This document shows positions 46,729-55,932 of a stretch of 64,000 bases of DNA, piece after piece. The translations under genes and the position numbers were made by a program. The notes under the pieces were generated by a model. That model saw nothing but the letters and a program-made list of their open reading frames with translations, did not search any database and had not been told where the DNA came from. This DNA is from Streptomyces kronopolitis (GTDB lineage Bacteria; Actinomycetota; Actinomycetes; Streptomycetales; Streptomycetaceae): the NCBI RefSeq assembly GCF_014646275.1, contig NZ_BMND01000025.1:42849-106848 (forward strand), written 5' to 3'. Position 1 is the stretch's first letter. Each line of letters opens with the position of its first letter.

Positions 46729-47193
46729 ATGCGACGCATCAGCACCAGGATCGGCATGCTCGCGGCGGCGGCGCTGCTGGCCGTCACCGCGGCCGGGCCC
46801 GCCCGGGGGGAGCAGTCGCGCGACACCACCCCGCGCACCGGCACCGACTCCGCGGCCTACTTCGTGATGACCGACGTCACCCGCGCCGAGTTCGTCATCA
46901 AGCTCACCGACCCCCGCAAGATCCAGCACGCCCGGGAGCTGCTGAGCGGGGCGACCAGGTCGGAGCCGCATGTCATCGGCCGGATCGAGAAGCGCCCCGC
47001 CCCGTACAACGGGCGCTGGAGCTTCCATCTCCGCCCGGAGACCATCGACTTCTTCGACTTCGCCATCGAGGTGTGCGACGCCACCACGCCCTATGTCGAG
47101 GACCATCTGGACGAGGCCGGCGGCCCGTTCCTGCCCGGGCTGATCTGGTGCCCGTGGAGTTCGACGCTGGTGCGGGAGGTCCCCCAGCCGTAA
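46729..47193 (+). CDS. Secreted BP74-like domain protein
   Basis: This 154-residue protein has a clean signal peptide (MRRISTRIG, hydrophobic AAAALLAVTAAG, cut near ARG-EQ) and a mature domain of about 125 residues: AAYFVMTDVTRAEFVIKLTD, HARELLSG, HVIGRIEKRPAPYNGRWSFHL and FAIEVCDATTPYVEDHL. I place it with the BP74 N-terminal domain, named after a Dictyostelium calmodulin-binding protein and known in secreted bacterial proteins. The role is unknown. ATG at 46729 has GGAGGGG upstream. It has one C...C pair that could form a disulfide outside the cell. Confidence 0.75.
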   Translation: MRRISTRIGMLAAAALLAVTAAGPARGEQSRDTTPRTGTDSAAYFVMTDVTRAEFVIKLTDPRKIQHARELLSGATRSEPHVIGRIEKRPAPYNGRWSFHLRPETIDFFDFAIEVCDATTPYVEDHLDEAGGPFLPGLIWCPWSSTLVREVPQP

Positions 47194-47264
47194 GGCCCCC
47201 GGTCCGGGCCGCCGGCCTGCCCCGCCCGAGGCTCCCGGGCGGGCCCCCGCCGGGGCGGCGGCCC

Positions 47265-47921
47265 TCATCCTCCCGGAGTCACCAGCCGCGCCTCGTAGGC
47301 GAACACCGCCGCCTGGGTACGGTCCCGCAGCCCCAGCTTCACCAGGATGCGGCTGACGTGCGTCTTCACCGTGGACTCGGCGACGACCAGATGCTCGGCG
47401 ATCTCACCGTTCGACAGGCCCTGGGCGACCAGCACCAGCACCTCCGTCTCCCGTTCCGTCAGATCGGCGATGCGTTCCTGGGCCGGGGCGCGCGGGGTGC
47501 CCAGCCGGGAGAACTCCGAGATCAGCCGCTTGGTGACGGTGGGGGCGAGCAGCGCCTCGCCGGAGGCGACGATCCGCACGCCGTCGGCGAGCTGTCCGGC
47601 CGAGGCGTCCTTGAGCAGGAAGCCGCTCGCCCCGGAGCGCAGCGCCTGGTAGACGTACTCGTCCAGATCGAAGGTGGTCAGCACGAGCACCTTGGCGTCC
47701 GCGTCGGCGGCCACGATCTCGCGGGTCGCCTCCAGGCCGTTCATCTCCGGCATCCGGATGTCCATCAGGACGACGTCGGGCCGCAGCACCGCGACCTTCT
47801 GCACCGCCTGGCGGCCGTCGACGGCCTCGCCGACGACCTCGATGTCCGGCATCGCGTTGAGCAGGACGGAGAAGCCCTCACGGACCATCACCTGATCGTC
47901 GACGATCAGTACGCGGATCAT
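47265..47921 (-). CDS. NarL/FixJ-type response regulator
   Basis: This 218-residue protein has a receiver domain (D8, D9, phosphorylated D54 in VVLMDIRMPEMN, Lys in GFLLKDAS) and a C-terminal LuxR helix-turn-helix (about 152-210, LTERETEVLVLVAQGLSNGEIA). It starts inside the sensor kinase stop (ATGA, 4-base overlap), so the pair is coupled. The target genes cannot be read from this window. Confidence 0.95.
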   Translation of the reverse strand: MIRVLIVDDQVMVREGFSVLLNAMPDIEVVGEAVDGRQAVQKVAVLRPDVVLMDIRMPEMNGLEATREIVAADADAKVLVLTTFDLDEYVYQALRSGASGFLLKDASAGQLADGVRIVASGEALLAPTVTKRLISEFSRLGTPRAPAQERIADLTERETEVLVLVAQGLSNGEIAEHLVVAESTVKTHVSRILVKLGLRDRTQAAVFAYEARLVTPGG

Positions 47922-49279
47922 GCCTGCTTTCCCCCTGCCGCGGCCTCGCCGGCCGCACTCCCCACCGGAATGAACGCCGCGACCTCGAAGCCGCCGTCCT
48001 CGGTGTGGTCGGCGGTCATCTCACCGCCCAGCATTTGTACCCGCTCGCGCATGCCCAGCACACCGTGCCCCGCCCCCGGGGACGGTTTGGCCAGGCGGCT
48101 GGGCCGGCCGTTGACGATCCGCAGACCGATGCCGCCCAGGACGTAGGAGATCTCCACCCGGGCATCGGCGCCCGGCGAGTGCCGCAGCGCGTTGCTCAGC
48201 CCCTCCTGCACGATCCGGTACGCGGACAGCTCCACACCCTGCGGCAGCGGCCGGGCCGAGCCGGTGATCACGGCCTCGACTTCCAGCCCGGCGCCGCGCA
48301 CGCTGTCCAGCAGCGAATCGAGGGTGGCGAGCGTGGGCTGCGGGGCTTCCGGGTCGCTCTCCGCGAAGGCGTCCGGATCCGCCGAGCGGACCACTCCCAG
48401 GATGCGGCGCAGTTCGGTCAGCGCGGCGACGGCGTTCTCCCGGATCGTCGCGAAGGACGTGGCCAGCTCGGGCGGGGTGTCCGCCACCCGGTACGGGGCG
48501 GCCTCGGCCTGGATGGCGATCACGGACATGTGGTGGGCGACCACGTCGTGCAGCTCACGAGCGATCAGCGCACGCTCCTCCAGCAGCGTGCGCCGGGAGC
48601 GCTCCTCGGCGGTGACGGTCCGGGTCTCGACGACCTGCCGGCGCTCCTCGCGCCAGGCGCGGATCGCGGCGGCGGAGACCAGCACCACACCGGAGAAGAC
48701 CGCCACCGGCGGCAGATCGCCGGAGCCGCTGCCGAGGAGCACCGAGAGCACCCCCGCCGCACCGAAGGTGACCAGCCACATCTCCCCCGCGAGCCGCGGA
48801 CGGGTGCGCAGCACCACCAGGGCCATCACCACGATGTGGGTGGGGAAGGCGCTGCCCACGAGGGGGCTGGTGCCGTACGCGGGGGCGAAGGCGTCCGCGC
48901 ACACGGACAGCAGGAACGCGCCCAGCGACAGCCAGAAGGCACCCACCGGGCGGAAGAGGGTGAGCACCGGCGGAAGCGCGACCAGCAGGCTGAAGCCACC
49001 GACGACCAGGTCACGCAGCGGATTCGACAAGGAGCTGTCGGCGAAGGTGGCCAGGAAGACACACGCCGAGAAGAAGCCCACGGCGAGGTGCGGCAGCCAG
49101 CGCGCCCAGTGCCGCAGCCGCTTCGGCACCAACCGGGGCACCTTGGCGCCCTCCAGCGGCGGCATCGGAAGGAAGGCGAAGGCGTCGACGAACAGGTCCT
49201 GGCGCAGCCGGTGCAGCGCGCCGCGGGCTATCCGGGCTTCCGAGCGCAGGGTGCCCTGCGTCTGGGTGGTGTCATTCAC
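47918..49279 (-). CDS. Sensor histidine kinase (HisKA_3 type)
   Basis: This 453-residue kinase has four to six hydrophobic segments in the first 210 residues and little extracellular sequence, so it may sense within the membrane. The HisKA_3 dimerisation helix has ARELHDVVAHHMSV (phosphorylated H244), and the ATPase domain has EGLSNALRHS and GHGVLGMRERV. It phosphorylates the regulator encoded next. The GTG start at 49279 (NDTTQTQG) is plausible but has no strong ribosome site; a start 14 codons upstream is possible. Confidence 0.92.
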   Translation of the reverse strand: MNDTTQTQGTLRSEARIARGALHRLRQDLFVDAFAFLPMPPLEGAKVPRLVPKRLRHWARWLPHLAVGFFSACVFLATFADSSLSNPLRDLVVGGFSLLVALPPVLTLFRPVGAFWLSLGAFLLSVCADAFAPAYGTSPLVGSAFPTHIVVMALVVLRTRPRLAGEMWLVTFGAAGVLSVLLGSGSGDLPPVAVFSGVVLVSAAAIRAWREERRQVVETRTVTAEERSRRTLLEERALIARELHDVVAHHMSVIAIQAEAAPYRVADTPPELATSFATIRENAVAALTELRRILGVVRSADPDAFAESDPEAPQPTLATLDSLLDSVRGAGLEVEAVITGSARPLPQGVELSAYRIVQEGLSNALRHSPGADARVEISYVLGGIGLRIVNGRPSRLAKPSPGAGHGVLGMRERVQMLGGEMTADHTEDGGFEVAAFIPVGSAAGEAAAGGKQA

Positions 49280-49353
49280 GCTGACAACGGTAAGCAACCG
49301 CGCGCCGCCGGGCGTCCTCACCAGTGGGGATCTGTGGGCGTCCGCCTCAGGTA

Positions 49354-50136
49354 CTAGACGGCCGACATCAGGAGCCGGATCAGTGCGTCACAGCTGGGGC
49401 TGCCGGGGGTGACGGGGGCGTAGTGACCGACGCCGGGCAGCTCGCGCAGCACGGTGGTGGCCGGGCCGCGGGCGGCGTAGCGGCGGGAGAGCTCCAGCGG
49501 GACGTCCGGGTCGTCGGTGCCGTGCAGGAGGGTGACCGGGACGCCGGCGGGCGGCCGGTGCGCCGGGTCGGCCGCGGCGAGGCGGGCCGGGAAGCCGGGC
49601 CCGTCGCCGAGGAGTTCGGCGACCGCCCCACAGCTCAGCCCCAGCGCGTGCGCGCGGGCGAGGTCGGCGACCGGGGAGACGGCCAGCACCCGGGCCACGG
49701 GGGTGTCCGGGCGGGCGGCGGCGAGCAGCGCGAGATGGCCGCCCGCGGAGTGGCCGACCAGCACGGGCGACGGGTCGGGCGACTCCGGCGCCAGGGCCGC
49801 GCAGGCCGCGTCGATGCCCGCCGCGACGTCCTCGAACGTCTGCGGCGCCCCGCCGCCCGCCCCGACCCTGCGGTACTCCGCGAGCGCGACCGGCAGCCCC
49901 CGCCCGGCCAGCTCCGCGGCGAGCGGCGACAGATGGCGGCGGTCGTAGGCCGCGCGCCAGAATCCGCCGTGCAGCAGGACGACCACCGGACCGCGGGCCG
50001 TCGCGGGCGCTCCCTCGCCCGGCCGCGGCAGATACAGATCGACGAGCTGGTCCGGATGCGGCCCGTAGGCCACCGTCCGGTCCGGCGCCACCGGGGCCAG
50101 CCCCAGCAGCGCCGCCTCCTCGTCCGCGACCGTCAC
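49354..50136 (-). CDS. Alpha/beta hydrolase, candidate N-formylkynurenine formamidase
   Basis: This 260-residue hydrolase has the oxyanion motif HGGFWRAAYDRRHLSPLA, nucleophile elbow GHSAGGHLAL, an Asp in HGTDDPDVP and a catalytic His in PGVGHYAPV. The HGGFW form is typical of arylformamidase-like enzymes. It overlaps the kynureninase stop by 4 bases (GTGA), so by context it would hydrolyse N-formylkynurenine to kynurenine between kynA and kynU. The chemistry is inferred from context. Confidence 0.82.
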   Translation of the reverse strand: MTVADEEAALLGLAPVAPDRTVAYGPHPDQLVDLYLPRPGEGAPATARGPVVVLLHGGFWRAAYDRRHLSPLAAELAGRGLPVALAEYRRVGAGGGAPQTFEDVAAGIDAACAALAPESPDPSPVLVGHSAGGHLALLAAARPDTPVARVLAVSPVADLARAHALGLSCGAVAELLGDGPGFPARLAAADPAHRPPAGVPVTLLHGTDDPDVPLELSRRYAARGPATTVLRELPGVGHYAPVTPGSPSCDALIRLLMSAV

Positions 50137-51470
50137 CCGCCGTCCCCCGACGACACCTCGGGCAGCGCCCGCAGCACCTCGCCCAGCACCCGGGCCGCCC
50201 GCTCGGCGTCCGCGAAGGAGGTGTAGAGCGGGGTGAAGCCGAAGCGCAGCACGTCCGGCGGGCGGAAGTCGCCGACCACCCCGCGCCGGATCAGCTCGTC
50301 CATCACCTGGCCGGCGACGGGTATCTCGCCCTGCCCGAACGACGAGCCGAGCGCGGGCGCGCAGGCCAGCGACACCTGGCTGCCGCGCCGCTCGTGCGCC
50401 GACGGCGTCAGGGAGCGGACCCGGCCCGGCGGCACACAGGCCTGCACGCACTCCAGGAAGAAGTCGGTCAGCGCCAGGCTCTTGGTGCGCACCGCCTCGA
50501 TGGACACCCCGTCCCAGGCCTCCAGCGCCGCCTCCAGCGCGAGCAGCGAGAGGATGTCGGGGGTGCCGACCCGGCCGCGCGCGATGCCGTCGGCGGGGGT
50601 GTGGTCCGGGTCCATCGCGAACGGGTCGGCGTGGGAGTTCCAGCCCGGCAGCGGCGATTCGAACCGGTCCTGGAGGCTCTCGCGGATGTAGAGGTAGGCG
50701 GGCGAACCCGGCCCGCCGTTGAGGTACTTGTACGTGCAGCCGACGGCGAGATCGACGTGGTGCGCGTCGAGGCCGACCGGCAGCGCGCCGGCGCTGTGGC
50801 ACAGGTCCCAGACGGCGAGCGCGCCCGCGGAGTGCAGCGCGTGGGTGATGCCCGGCAGGTCGTTGAGCCGGCCGGTGCGGTAGTCGACGTGGTTGACCAG
50901 CGCCAGCGCGGTGCGCTCGGTGACCTCGTCGGCGATCCGCGCGGGCTCGACCGGACGCACCGCGAGACCGGTCATCCGGGCCGCGGACCGGGCGATGTAG
51001 CCGTCGGTGGGGAAGGTCGTGGCGTCGACGAGGATCTCCGTGCAGCCCTTCCCGGCCATCCGGACGCCGCCGACCACGGCCTTGAAGATGTTGACGCTGG
51101 TGGAGTCGCCGACCACCACCCGGCCCGGTCCGGCCCCGATCAGCGGCGCGATCTTGTCGCCGATCCGCTCCGGCGCGGTCCACCAGCCCGACTCGCTCCA
51201 CGAGCGGATGCGCAGCTCACCCCACTCGCGGGCGATGACATCGGCGAGGCGGTCGGGCACCGCGCGGGGCAGCGCGCCGAGGGAGTTGCCGTCGAGGTAG
51301 ACGGCGGCGCCGCCGGACGTTTCGTCCGGCGGGGCGTCCAGGACGAAGCGGCCGCGGACCGCGGCCAGCGGGTCGGCCTTGTCCAACTCCCGTGCGCGGG
51401 CGGTGAGTTCACCCTCCGCGGGGGGCCCGGGCCCGGCCGCGCCGGCGGGGAATCCTGGGGTCTCAGACAT
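50133..51470 (-). CDS. kynU: Kynureninase
   Basis: This 445-residue PLP enzyme splits kynurenine to anthranilate and alanine. Marks: VYLDGNSLGALPRAV, GDSTSVNIFK, WDLCHSAGALPVGLDAHHVDLAVGC and the PLP lysine in TYKYLNGGPG. ATG at 51470 lies inside the kynA stop (8-base overlap, ATGTCTGA), so the genes are coupled. In Streptomyces the product feeds anthranilate/NAD-related or antibiotic building blocks. Confidence 0.96.
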   Translation of the reverse strand: MSETPGFPAGAAGPGPPAEGELTARARELDKADPLAAVRGRFVLDAPPDETSGGAAVYLDGNSLGALPRAVPDRLADVIAREWGELRIRSWSESGWWTAPERIGDKIAPLIGAGPGRVVVGDSTSVNIFKAVVGGVRMAGKGCTEILVDATTFPTDGYIARSAARMTGLAVRPVEPARIADEVTERTALALVNHVDYRTGRLNDLPGITHALHSAGALAVWDLCHSAGALPVGLDAHHVDLAVGCTYKYLNGGPGSPAYLYIRESLQDRFESPLPGWNSHADPFAMDPDHTPADGIARGRVGTPDILSLLALEAALEAWDGVSIEAVRTKSLALTDFFLECVQACVPPGRVRSLTPSAHERRGSQVSLACAPALGSSFGQGEIPVAGQVMDELIRRGVVGDFRPPDVLRFGFTPLYTSFADAERAARVLGEVLRALPEVSSGDGG

Positions 51471-52392
51471 GACTGCGCGCCGTCCACAGCTCGGGGAAGA
51501 CATTCTTGCGGGCTCGCTTCTCCAGCCAGGCCACCCCCGCGGAGCCGCCGGTGCCCATCTTGGCGCCCATGGCCCGCCGGGTCGCGACCAGATGGTCGTT
51601 GCGCCATCGCCAGACCAGCTCGGCGACATCGGTCAGCGCCTCACCCAGCAGGACGAGGTCCGACTCCTGTGGACCGGCGTAGATCTCGGCCCAGACGGCC
51701 TCGACGGCCGGATCCGGTTCGTAGCGCAGCGCCGGGTCCCGCCGCAGCACGGCCTCCGGTATCGCATGGCCGCGGCGGGCCAGCAGCCGCAGCACCTCGT
51801 CCCACAGGCTCGGCTCCTGGAGGGCCTTCTCCAGCTCGGCACGCTCCCGGGGCGCGCCGCGGTGCGGCACCAGCATGGAGGCGGACTTCTCGCCGAGCAG
51901 GAACTCCAGCCGCCGGTACATCGCCGACTGGAACCCGGACCCCTCGCCGAGCGCGCTGCGGTAGGCGTTGAACTGCGCCGGGGTCAGCCGGGCCAGCGGC
52001 TTCCAGGCGGCGTTCAGCGCCTCCAGCTCATAGGCGGAGCGGCGCAGCGCGTCCCGTACCACCGTCAGGTCGTCGCGGCGCAGCGCCTCGGCCGCGGTGC
52101 GCCACTCATGGACGATGACCGTGAACCACAGCTCCATGACCTGGGTGGTGACCAGGAAGACCATCTCGCCGGGGTCGTCGGAGAGCGGGTGCTGGAGGTG
52201 GGTGAGGACGTCCGCCTGGACATAGTCCTCGTACGGGGTGGTGCCGCGGGAGCCGATGCTGAGATCGGGGGCGAACGGCGGCTCGGGCTCGGCGTCGGCC
52301 GGTACGGCGCCGGCAGGAACACCGGGACCGTCGGGTCCGCCGGGGACGGTCACCACGCGGTCCGCGGGATCTGTGGGAGACGGCTGCGACAT
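51463..52392 (-). CDS. kynA: Tryptophan 2,3-dioxygenase
   Basis: This 309-residue haem enzyme opens the indole ring of tryptophan to give N-formylkynurenine. Marks: TPYEDYVQADVLTHLQHPL (haem-pocket His), LVTTQVMELWF, FNAYRSALGEGSGFQSAMYR and the C-terminal WRWRNDHLVATRRAMGAKMG followed by TGGSAGVAWL. The first 40 residues are Pro-rich and disordered. First gene of kynA-kynU-formamidase. Confidence 0.96.
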   Translation of the reverse strand: MSQPSPTDPADRVVTVPGGPDGPGVPAGAVPADAEPEPPFAPDLSIGSRGTTPYEDYVQADVLTHLQHPLSDDPGEMVFLVTTQVMELWFTVIVHEWRTAAEALRRDDLTVVRDALRRSAYELEALNAAWKPLARLTPAQFNAYRSALGEGSGFQSAMYRRLEFLLGEKSASMLVPHRGAPRERAELEKALQEPSLWDEVLRLLARRGHAIPEAVLRRDPALRYEPDPAVEAVWAEIYAGPQESDLVLLGEALTDVAELVWRWRNDHLVATRRAMGAKMGTGGSAGVAWLEKRARKNVFPELWTARSHV

Positions 52393-52522
52393 GAGGGACT
52401 CCTCAGGTGCGAACTACCGGGTAGCGGTCCGCCCCTTCCTCGTCGGCTCGGGAGCCCCGGTCCCCTCGGGCTCGGGATGGCCCGGCCCACTGAAATCATC
52501 GGTGCTGGACAGCGACCGCGCA

Positions 52523-52552
52523 AGGGCCGGCCGCGATCATGCGGCCGGCCCT
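52523..52552. terminator. Perfect hairpin between DUF3151 gene and kynA
   Basis: A 12-bp stem AGGGCCGGCCGC (52523-52534) with GCGGCCGGCCCT (52541-52552) and gatcat loop, 54 bases past the DUF3151 stop on the minus strand. Confidence 0.8.
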
Positions 52553-52605
52553 CGCTCGTGCCCTGTCTCCCGTCGGCGGGCCGCCCCTCAAAGGGGCGCC
52601 GGCCG

Positions 52606-53019
52606 TCAGGTGAGGGTGTCGGCCGCGGTCGGCGACGACTCCCGCAGGAAGGTCGAGCAGCGCGCGTACTCCTCCTGCTCGCCGATCGACCCGGCGGCCC
52701 GGGCGAGGGCGTGCAGCGCCCGCAGGAAGCCGCGGTTGGGCTCGTGCTCGAACGGCACCGGGCCGTGGCCCTTCCAGCCGGCCCGGCGCAGCGCGTCCAG
52801 GCCGCGGTGGTAGCCGGTGCGGGCGTAGGCGTACGACTCGACGACCCGGCCGCCCTCGAACGCGTCGTCCGCCAGCTGCGCCCAGGCCAGGGAAGAGGCC
52901 GGGTACTTCGCGGCGACGTCGGACGGCGCCGTGCCCGCGGCGAGCAGCTCGCGGGGCTCGGGGTCGTCGGGCAGATGGGTCGGGGGCGGTCCCCCGAGGA
53001 GGTTCTCGTGAATGGCCAT
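52606..53019 (-). CDS. DUF3151 domain protein
   Basis: This 137-residue actinobacterial protein starts MAIHENLLGGPPPTHLP and contains LAWAQLADDAFEGGRVVESYAYARTGYHRGLDALRRAGWKG, a TPR-like helical repeat pattern, and GPVPFEHEPNRGFLRALHAL. The family is widespread in actinobacteria and often near fba; the function is unknown. Confidence 0.9.
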   Translation of the reverse strand: MAIHENLLGGPPPTHLPDDPEPRELLAAGTAPSDVAAKYPASSLAWAQLADDAFEGGRVVESYAYARTGYHRGLDALRRAGWKGHGPVPFEHEPNRGFLRALHALARAAGSIGEQEEYARCSTFLRESSPTAADTLT

Positions 53020-53101
53020 GCGTCCCAGTCTGCCTGGTCGCGGGGGCCGGGTGGGACCGGCCGGGACCGGACCGGGGGCCTCGCGGCGGCCATCGGCCCG
53101 C

Positions 53102-54670
53102 TCATCCGCCCTCCGGCGCCGCCCCGCCGCCCCGCGGCGGCTGCGCCTCCCGCACCCGTATCCCGCCCGGATCGAGCGGCGGGGCGCCCACCCCGCAGTG
53201 GAAGGTGCACTCCGGGTGGCACCGCTCCGCCAGGGCCGGCTCGGCGGCCTGCGCCACCGGGGTACGCACCGTCAGCCAGGCGATCAGCGCACCCACCACC
53301 AGGATCCCCGCGCACAGCGGCATCGCCCGCCGGAAGGCCGCCCCGAACTGGTCCGCCGAGCGGTAGGCCTCCGGGCCGATGCCCGCCAGCAGCGGCAGCG
53401 CCGCGACCGCCACCAGGCTCGCCGCCCGGGCCGCCGCGTTGTTGATGCCGCTGGCCAGGCCCGCCCGGTCCACGTCCACCGACGCCAGCACCGTCGAGGT
53501 GAGCGGCGCGACCAGCGTCACCATGCCCGCGCCCAGCACCACCAGCGCGGGCAGCACATCCGTGAGGTACGAGGAGCCCCGGTCCGCCCGCGTCATCAGC
53601 AGCATCCCCGCGGCGCACAGCAGCGGCCCGACGGTCAGCGGGATCCGCGGCCCGATGCGCTGCGCCAGCGCCCCCGAGCGGGCGGACAGCAGCAGCATCA
53701 GCACGGTGGTGGGCAGCAGCGCGGTGCCGGCCTGCAGCGCCGAATAGCCCACCACGACCTGGAGCTGGAGCACGGACAGGAAGAAGAAGCCGCCGAACGC
53801 GGCGTAGACGCACAGGGTCACCACGTTGACGGCGGAGAACTGCCGGATGGTGAAGATGGCCGGCGGCAGCATCGGGTCCGGGCGCCGCCGTTCGACCCGG
53901 ACGAAGACCACCCCGAGCAGCACGCCGAGGACCGCGGGCAGGATCACGCCCACCGACGCGCCCCCGGCCGGCGCGGCGATCAGCGCATAGGTCACCCCGG
54001 CCAGCGCCAGCGCCCCGAGCACCGCCCCCGGCACGTCGAACCCGCGGCGCTCGCGGGCGTCCCGCTCCCGGGTCTCGGGCACGTGCCGCAGCGCCACCGG
54101 CACACACACCGCGGCCAGCGGCACGTTCAGGAAGAACACCCAGCGCCAGCCCGCGCCGTCCACCAGCCAGCCGCCGATGAACGGGCCGACGGCCGCGGCC
54201 ACCCCGCCGAGCCCGGACCAGGCGCCGACCGCCCGCGCCCGGTCGTCCGGGTGGTAGACAGCCTGGATCAGCGCCAGCGAACCGGGGGTGAGCAGCGCAC
54301 CGCCGACGCCCTGCAGCGCCCGGGCCGTGATCAGCACCCCGGCGTTCGGCGCGAGCCCGCACAGCAGCGAGGCCGCGGCGAACCACACCACACCGATCAC
54401 GAACACCCGGCGCCGGCCGAACCGGTCGCCGAGCGCGCCGCCCAGCAGGATCAGCGAGGAGAGGGTGAGCATGTAGGCGGTGATCGTCCACTGGAGCACG
54501 GCCAGATCGGCGTTGAGGTCCTCGCCGATCCTGGGCAGGGCGACATTGACGACGGTGCTGTCGAGCATCGCCATCCCGGATCCCAGCACGGCGGTCGCCA
54601 GCACCCACCGGCCCTGAGCCGAGGTCAGCCGGACGCCACCGGGGGCCGCGGACTCCTGCCGTTCACTCAT
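53102..54670 (-). CDS. DHA2-family MFS drug exporter
   Basis: This 522-residue protein has 14 hydrophobic segments. The family marks are MLDSTVVNVALPRIGEDL in helix 1 and motif A LGGALGDRFGRRRVF. Such proton-driven exporters give drug or antiseptic resistance. The C-terminus carries an unusual 60-residue tail (about 465-522) that includes ERCHPECTFHCGVG, a Cys/His cluster that might bind metal. ATG at 54670 fits; upstream frame is short. No regulator lies beside it. Confidence 0.92.
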   Translation of the reverse strand: MSERQESAAPGGVRLTSAQGRWVLATAVLGSGMAMLDSTVVNVALPRIGEDLNADLAVLQWTITAYMLTLSSLILLGGALGDRFGRRRVFVIGVVWFAAASLLCGLAPNAGVLITARALQGVGGALLTPGSLALIQAVYHPDDRARAVGAWSGLGGVAAAVGPFIGGWLVDGAGWRWVFFLNVPLAAVCVPVALRHVPETRERDARERRGFDVPGAVLGALALAGVTYALIAAPAGGASVGVILPAVLGVLLGVVFVRVERRRPDPMLPPAIFTIRQFSAVNVVTLCVYAAFGGFFFLSVLQLQVVVGYSALQAGTALLPTTVLMLLLSARSGALAQRIGPRIPLTVGPLLCAAGMLLMTRADRGSSYLTDVLPALVVLGAGMVTLVAPLTSTVLASVDVDRAGLASGINNAAARAASLVAVAALPLLAGIGPEAYRSADQFGAAFRRAMPLCAGILVVGALIAWLTVRTPVAQAAEPALAERCHPECTFHCGVGAPPLDPGGIRVREAQPPRGGGAAPEGG

Positions 54671-54711
54671 ACCGCGAGCTTGCCCGCCGATCCGGCGGTC
54701 TGCACGGCGAA

Positions 54712-54742
54712 GGCCCCGCATCTCACCAGGAGATGCGGGGCC
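54712..54742 (-). terminator. Terminator of fba
   Basis: A perfect 13-bp stem GGCCCCGCATCTC (54712-54724) with its complement (54730-54742), loop of 5, starting 31 bases past the fba stop. Confidence 0.88.
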
Positions 54743-54772
54743 CTCGAACCCGTAAGGGTCGGACCACCCGGA

Positions 54773-55795
54773 CTACTTGATCTTGGTGCCGGCCGAGCGC
54801 AGATGGGTGCAGGCCTCGGTGACGCGCTTGGCCATGCCGGCCTCGGCCAGCTTGCCCCAGCTGCGCGGGTCGTAGGTCTTCTTGTTGCCGACCTCGCCGT
54901 CGACCTTCAGCACGCCGTCGTAGTTGCGGAACATGTGGTCCGCGACCGGGCGGGTAAAGGCGTACTGGGTGTCGGTGTCGAGGTTCATCTTGACCACGCC
55001 GTTCTCCAGCGCGGTGGCGATCTCCTGCTTGGTGGAGCCGGAGCCGCCGTGGAAGACGAAGTCGAACGGGGCGGACGTGCCGTACTTGGCGCCCACGCCC
55101 TCCTGGAGGTCCTTCAGCAGCTCGGGGCGGAGCACGACGTTGCCCGGCTTGTACACGCCGTGGACGTTGCCGAAGGAGGCGGCGAGCAGGTAGCGGCCCT
55201 TCTCGCCCAGGCCCAGCGCCTCGGCGGTGCGCAGCGCGTCGTCGACCGTGGTGTAGAGCTCGTCGTTGATCTCGTGGGTGACGCCGTCCTCCTCGCCGCC
55301 GGTCGGGGTGATCTCGACCTCAAGGATGATCTTGGCGGCGGCGGCCTTGGCGAGCAGCTCCTGGCCGATGGCCAGGTTGTCGGCCAGGTTCTCGGCCGAG
55401 CCGTCCCACATGTGGGACTGGAAGAGCGGGTTCTGCCCCTTGGCCACGCGCTCCGCGGAGATGTCCAGCAGCGGGCGGACGTAGCCGTCGAGCTTGTCCT
55501 TGGGGCAGTGGTCGGTGTGCAGCGCGACGGTGACGTCGTACTTCTCGGCCACGACGTGCGCGAACTCGGCGAGTGCGACCGCGCCGGTCACCATGTCCTT
55601 CTTGTACTGGCCGCCCAGGAACTCCGCACCACCGGTGGAGATCTGGATGATGCCGTCGCTCTCGGCCTCGGCGAAGCCACGCAGCGCGGCGTGCAGCGTC
55701 TGCGTCGACGTGACGTTGATGGCCGGGTAGGCGAACTTTCCTGCCTTCGCCCGGTCCAGCATCTCGTTGTAGACCTCGGGGGTTGCGATGGGCAT
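54773..55795 (-). CDS. fba: Class II fructose-bisphosphate aldolase
   Basis: This 340-residue zinc aldolase splits fructose 1,6-bisphosphate to the triose phosphates, in glycolysis and gluconeogenesis. Marks: VALHTDHCPKDKLDGY (catalytic Asp, zinc His), EVEITPTGGEEDGV (zinc Glu), FGNVHGVYKPGN (zinc His) and VFHGGSGSTKQEI (zinc His and phosphate loop). ATG at 55795 has AAGGAGCGG upstream. The frame upstream is shadow and crosses parS. Confidence 0.97.
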   Translation of the reverse strand: MPIATPEVYNEMLDRAKAGKFAYPAINVTSTQTLHAALRGFAEAESDGIIQISTGGAEFLGGQYKKDMVTGAVALAEFAHVVAEKYDVTVALHTDHCPKDKLDGYVRPLLDISAERVAKGQNPLFQSHMWDGSAENLADNLAIGQELLAKAAAAKIILEVEITPTGGEEDGVTHEINDELYTTVDDALRTAEALGLGEKGRYLLAASFGNVHGVYKPGNVVLRPELLKDLQEGVGAKYGTSAPFDFVFHGGSGSTKQEIATALENGVVKMNLDTDTQYAFTRPVADHMFRNYDGVLKVDGEVGNKKTYDPRSWGKLAEAGMAKRVTEACTHLRSAGTKIK

Positions 55796-55932
55796 CTGTC
55801 CGCTCCTTGTGTGTGCGGGGTGTGCGTTCTTGGCCCTGACCAGGGGGCGAGGACTTCGCCGAAGCACATCTTCCCAGACAAGGCCGATCGGGCCGCATTG
55901 CCCGCCCGGCCGTCTCGCACAGTGGGCGGCCG

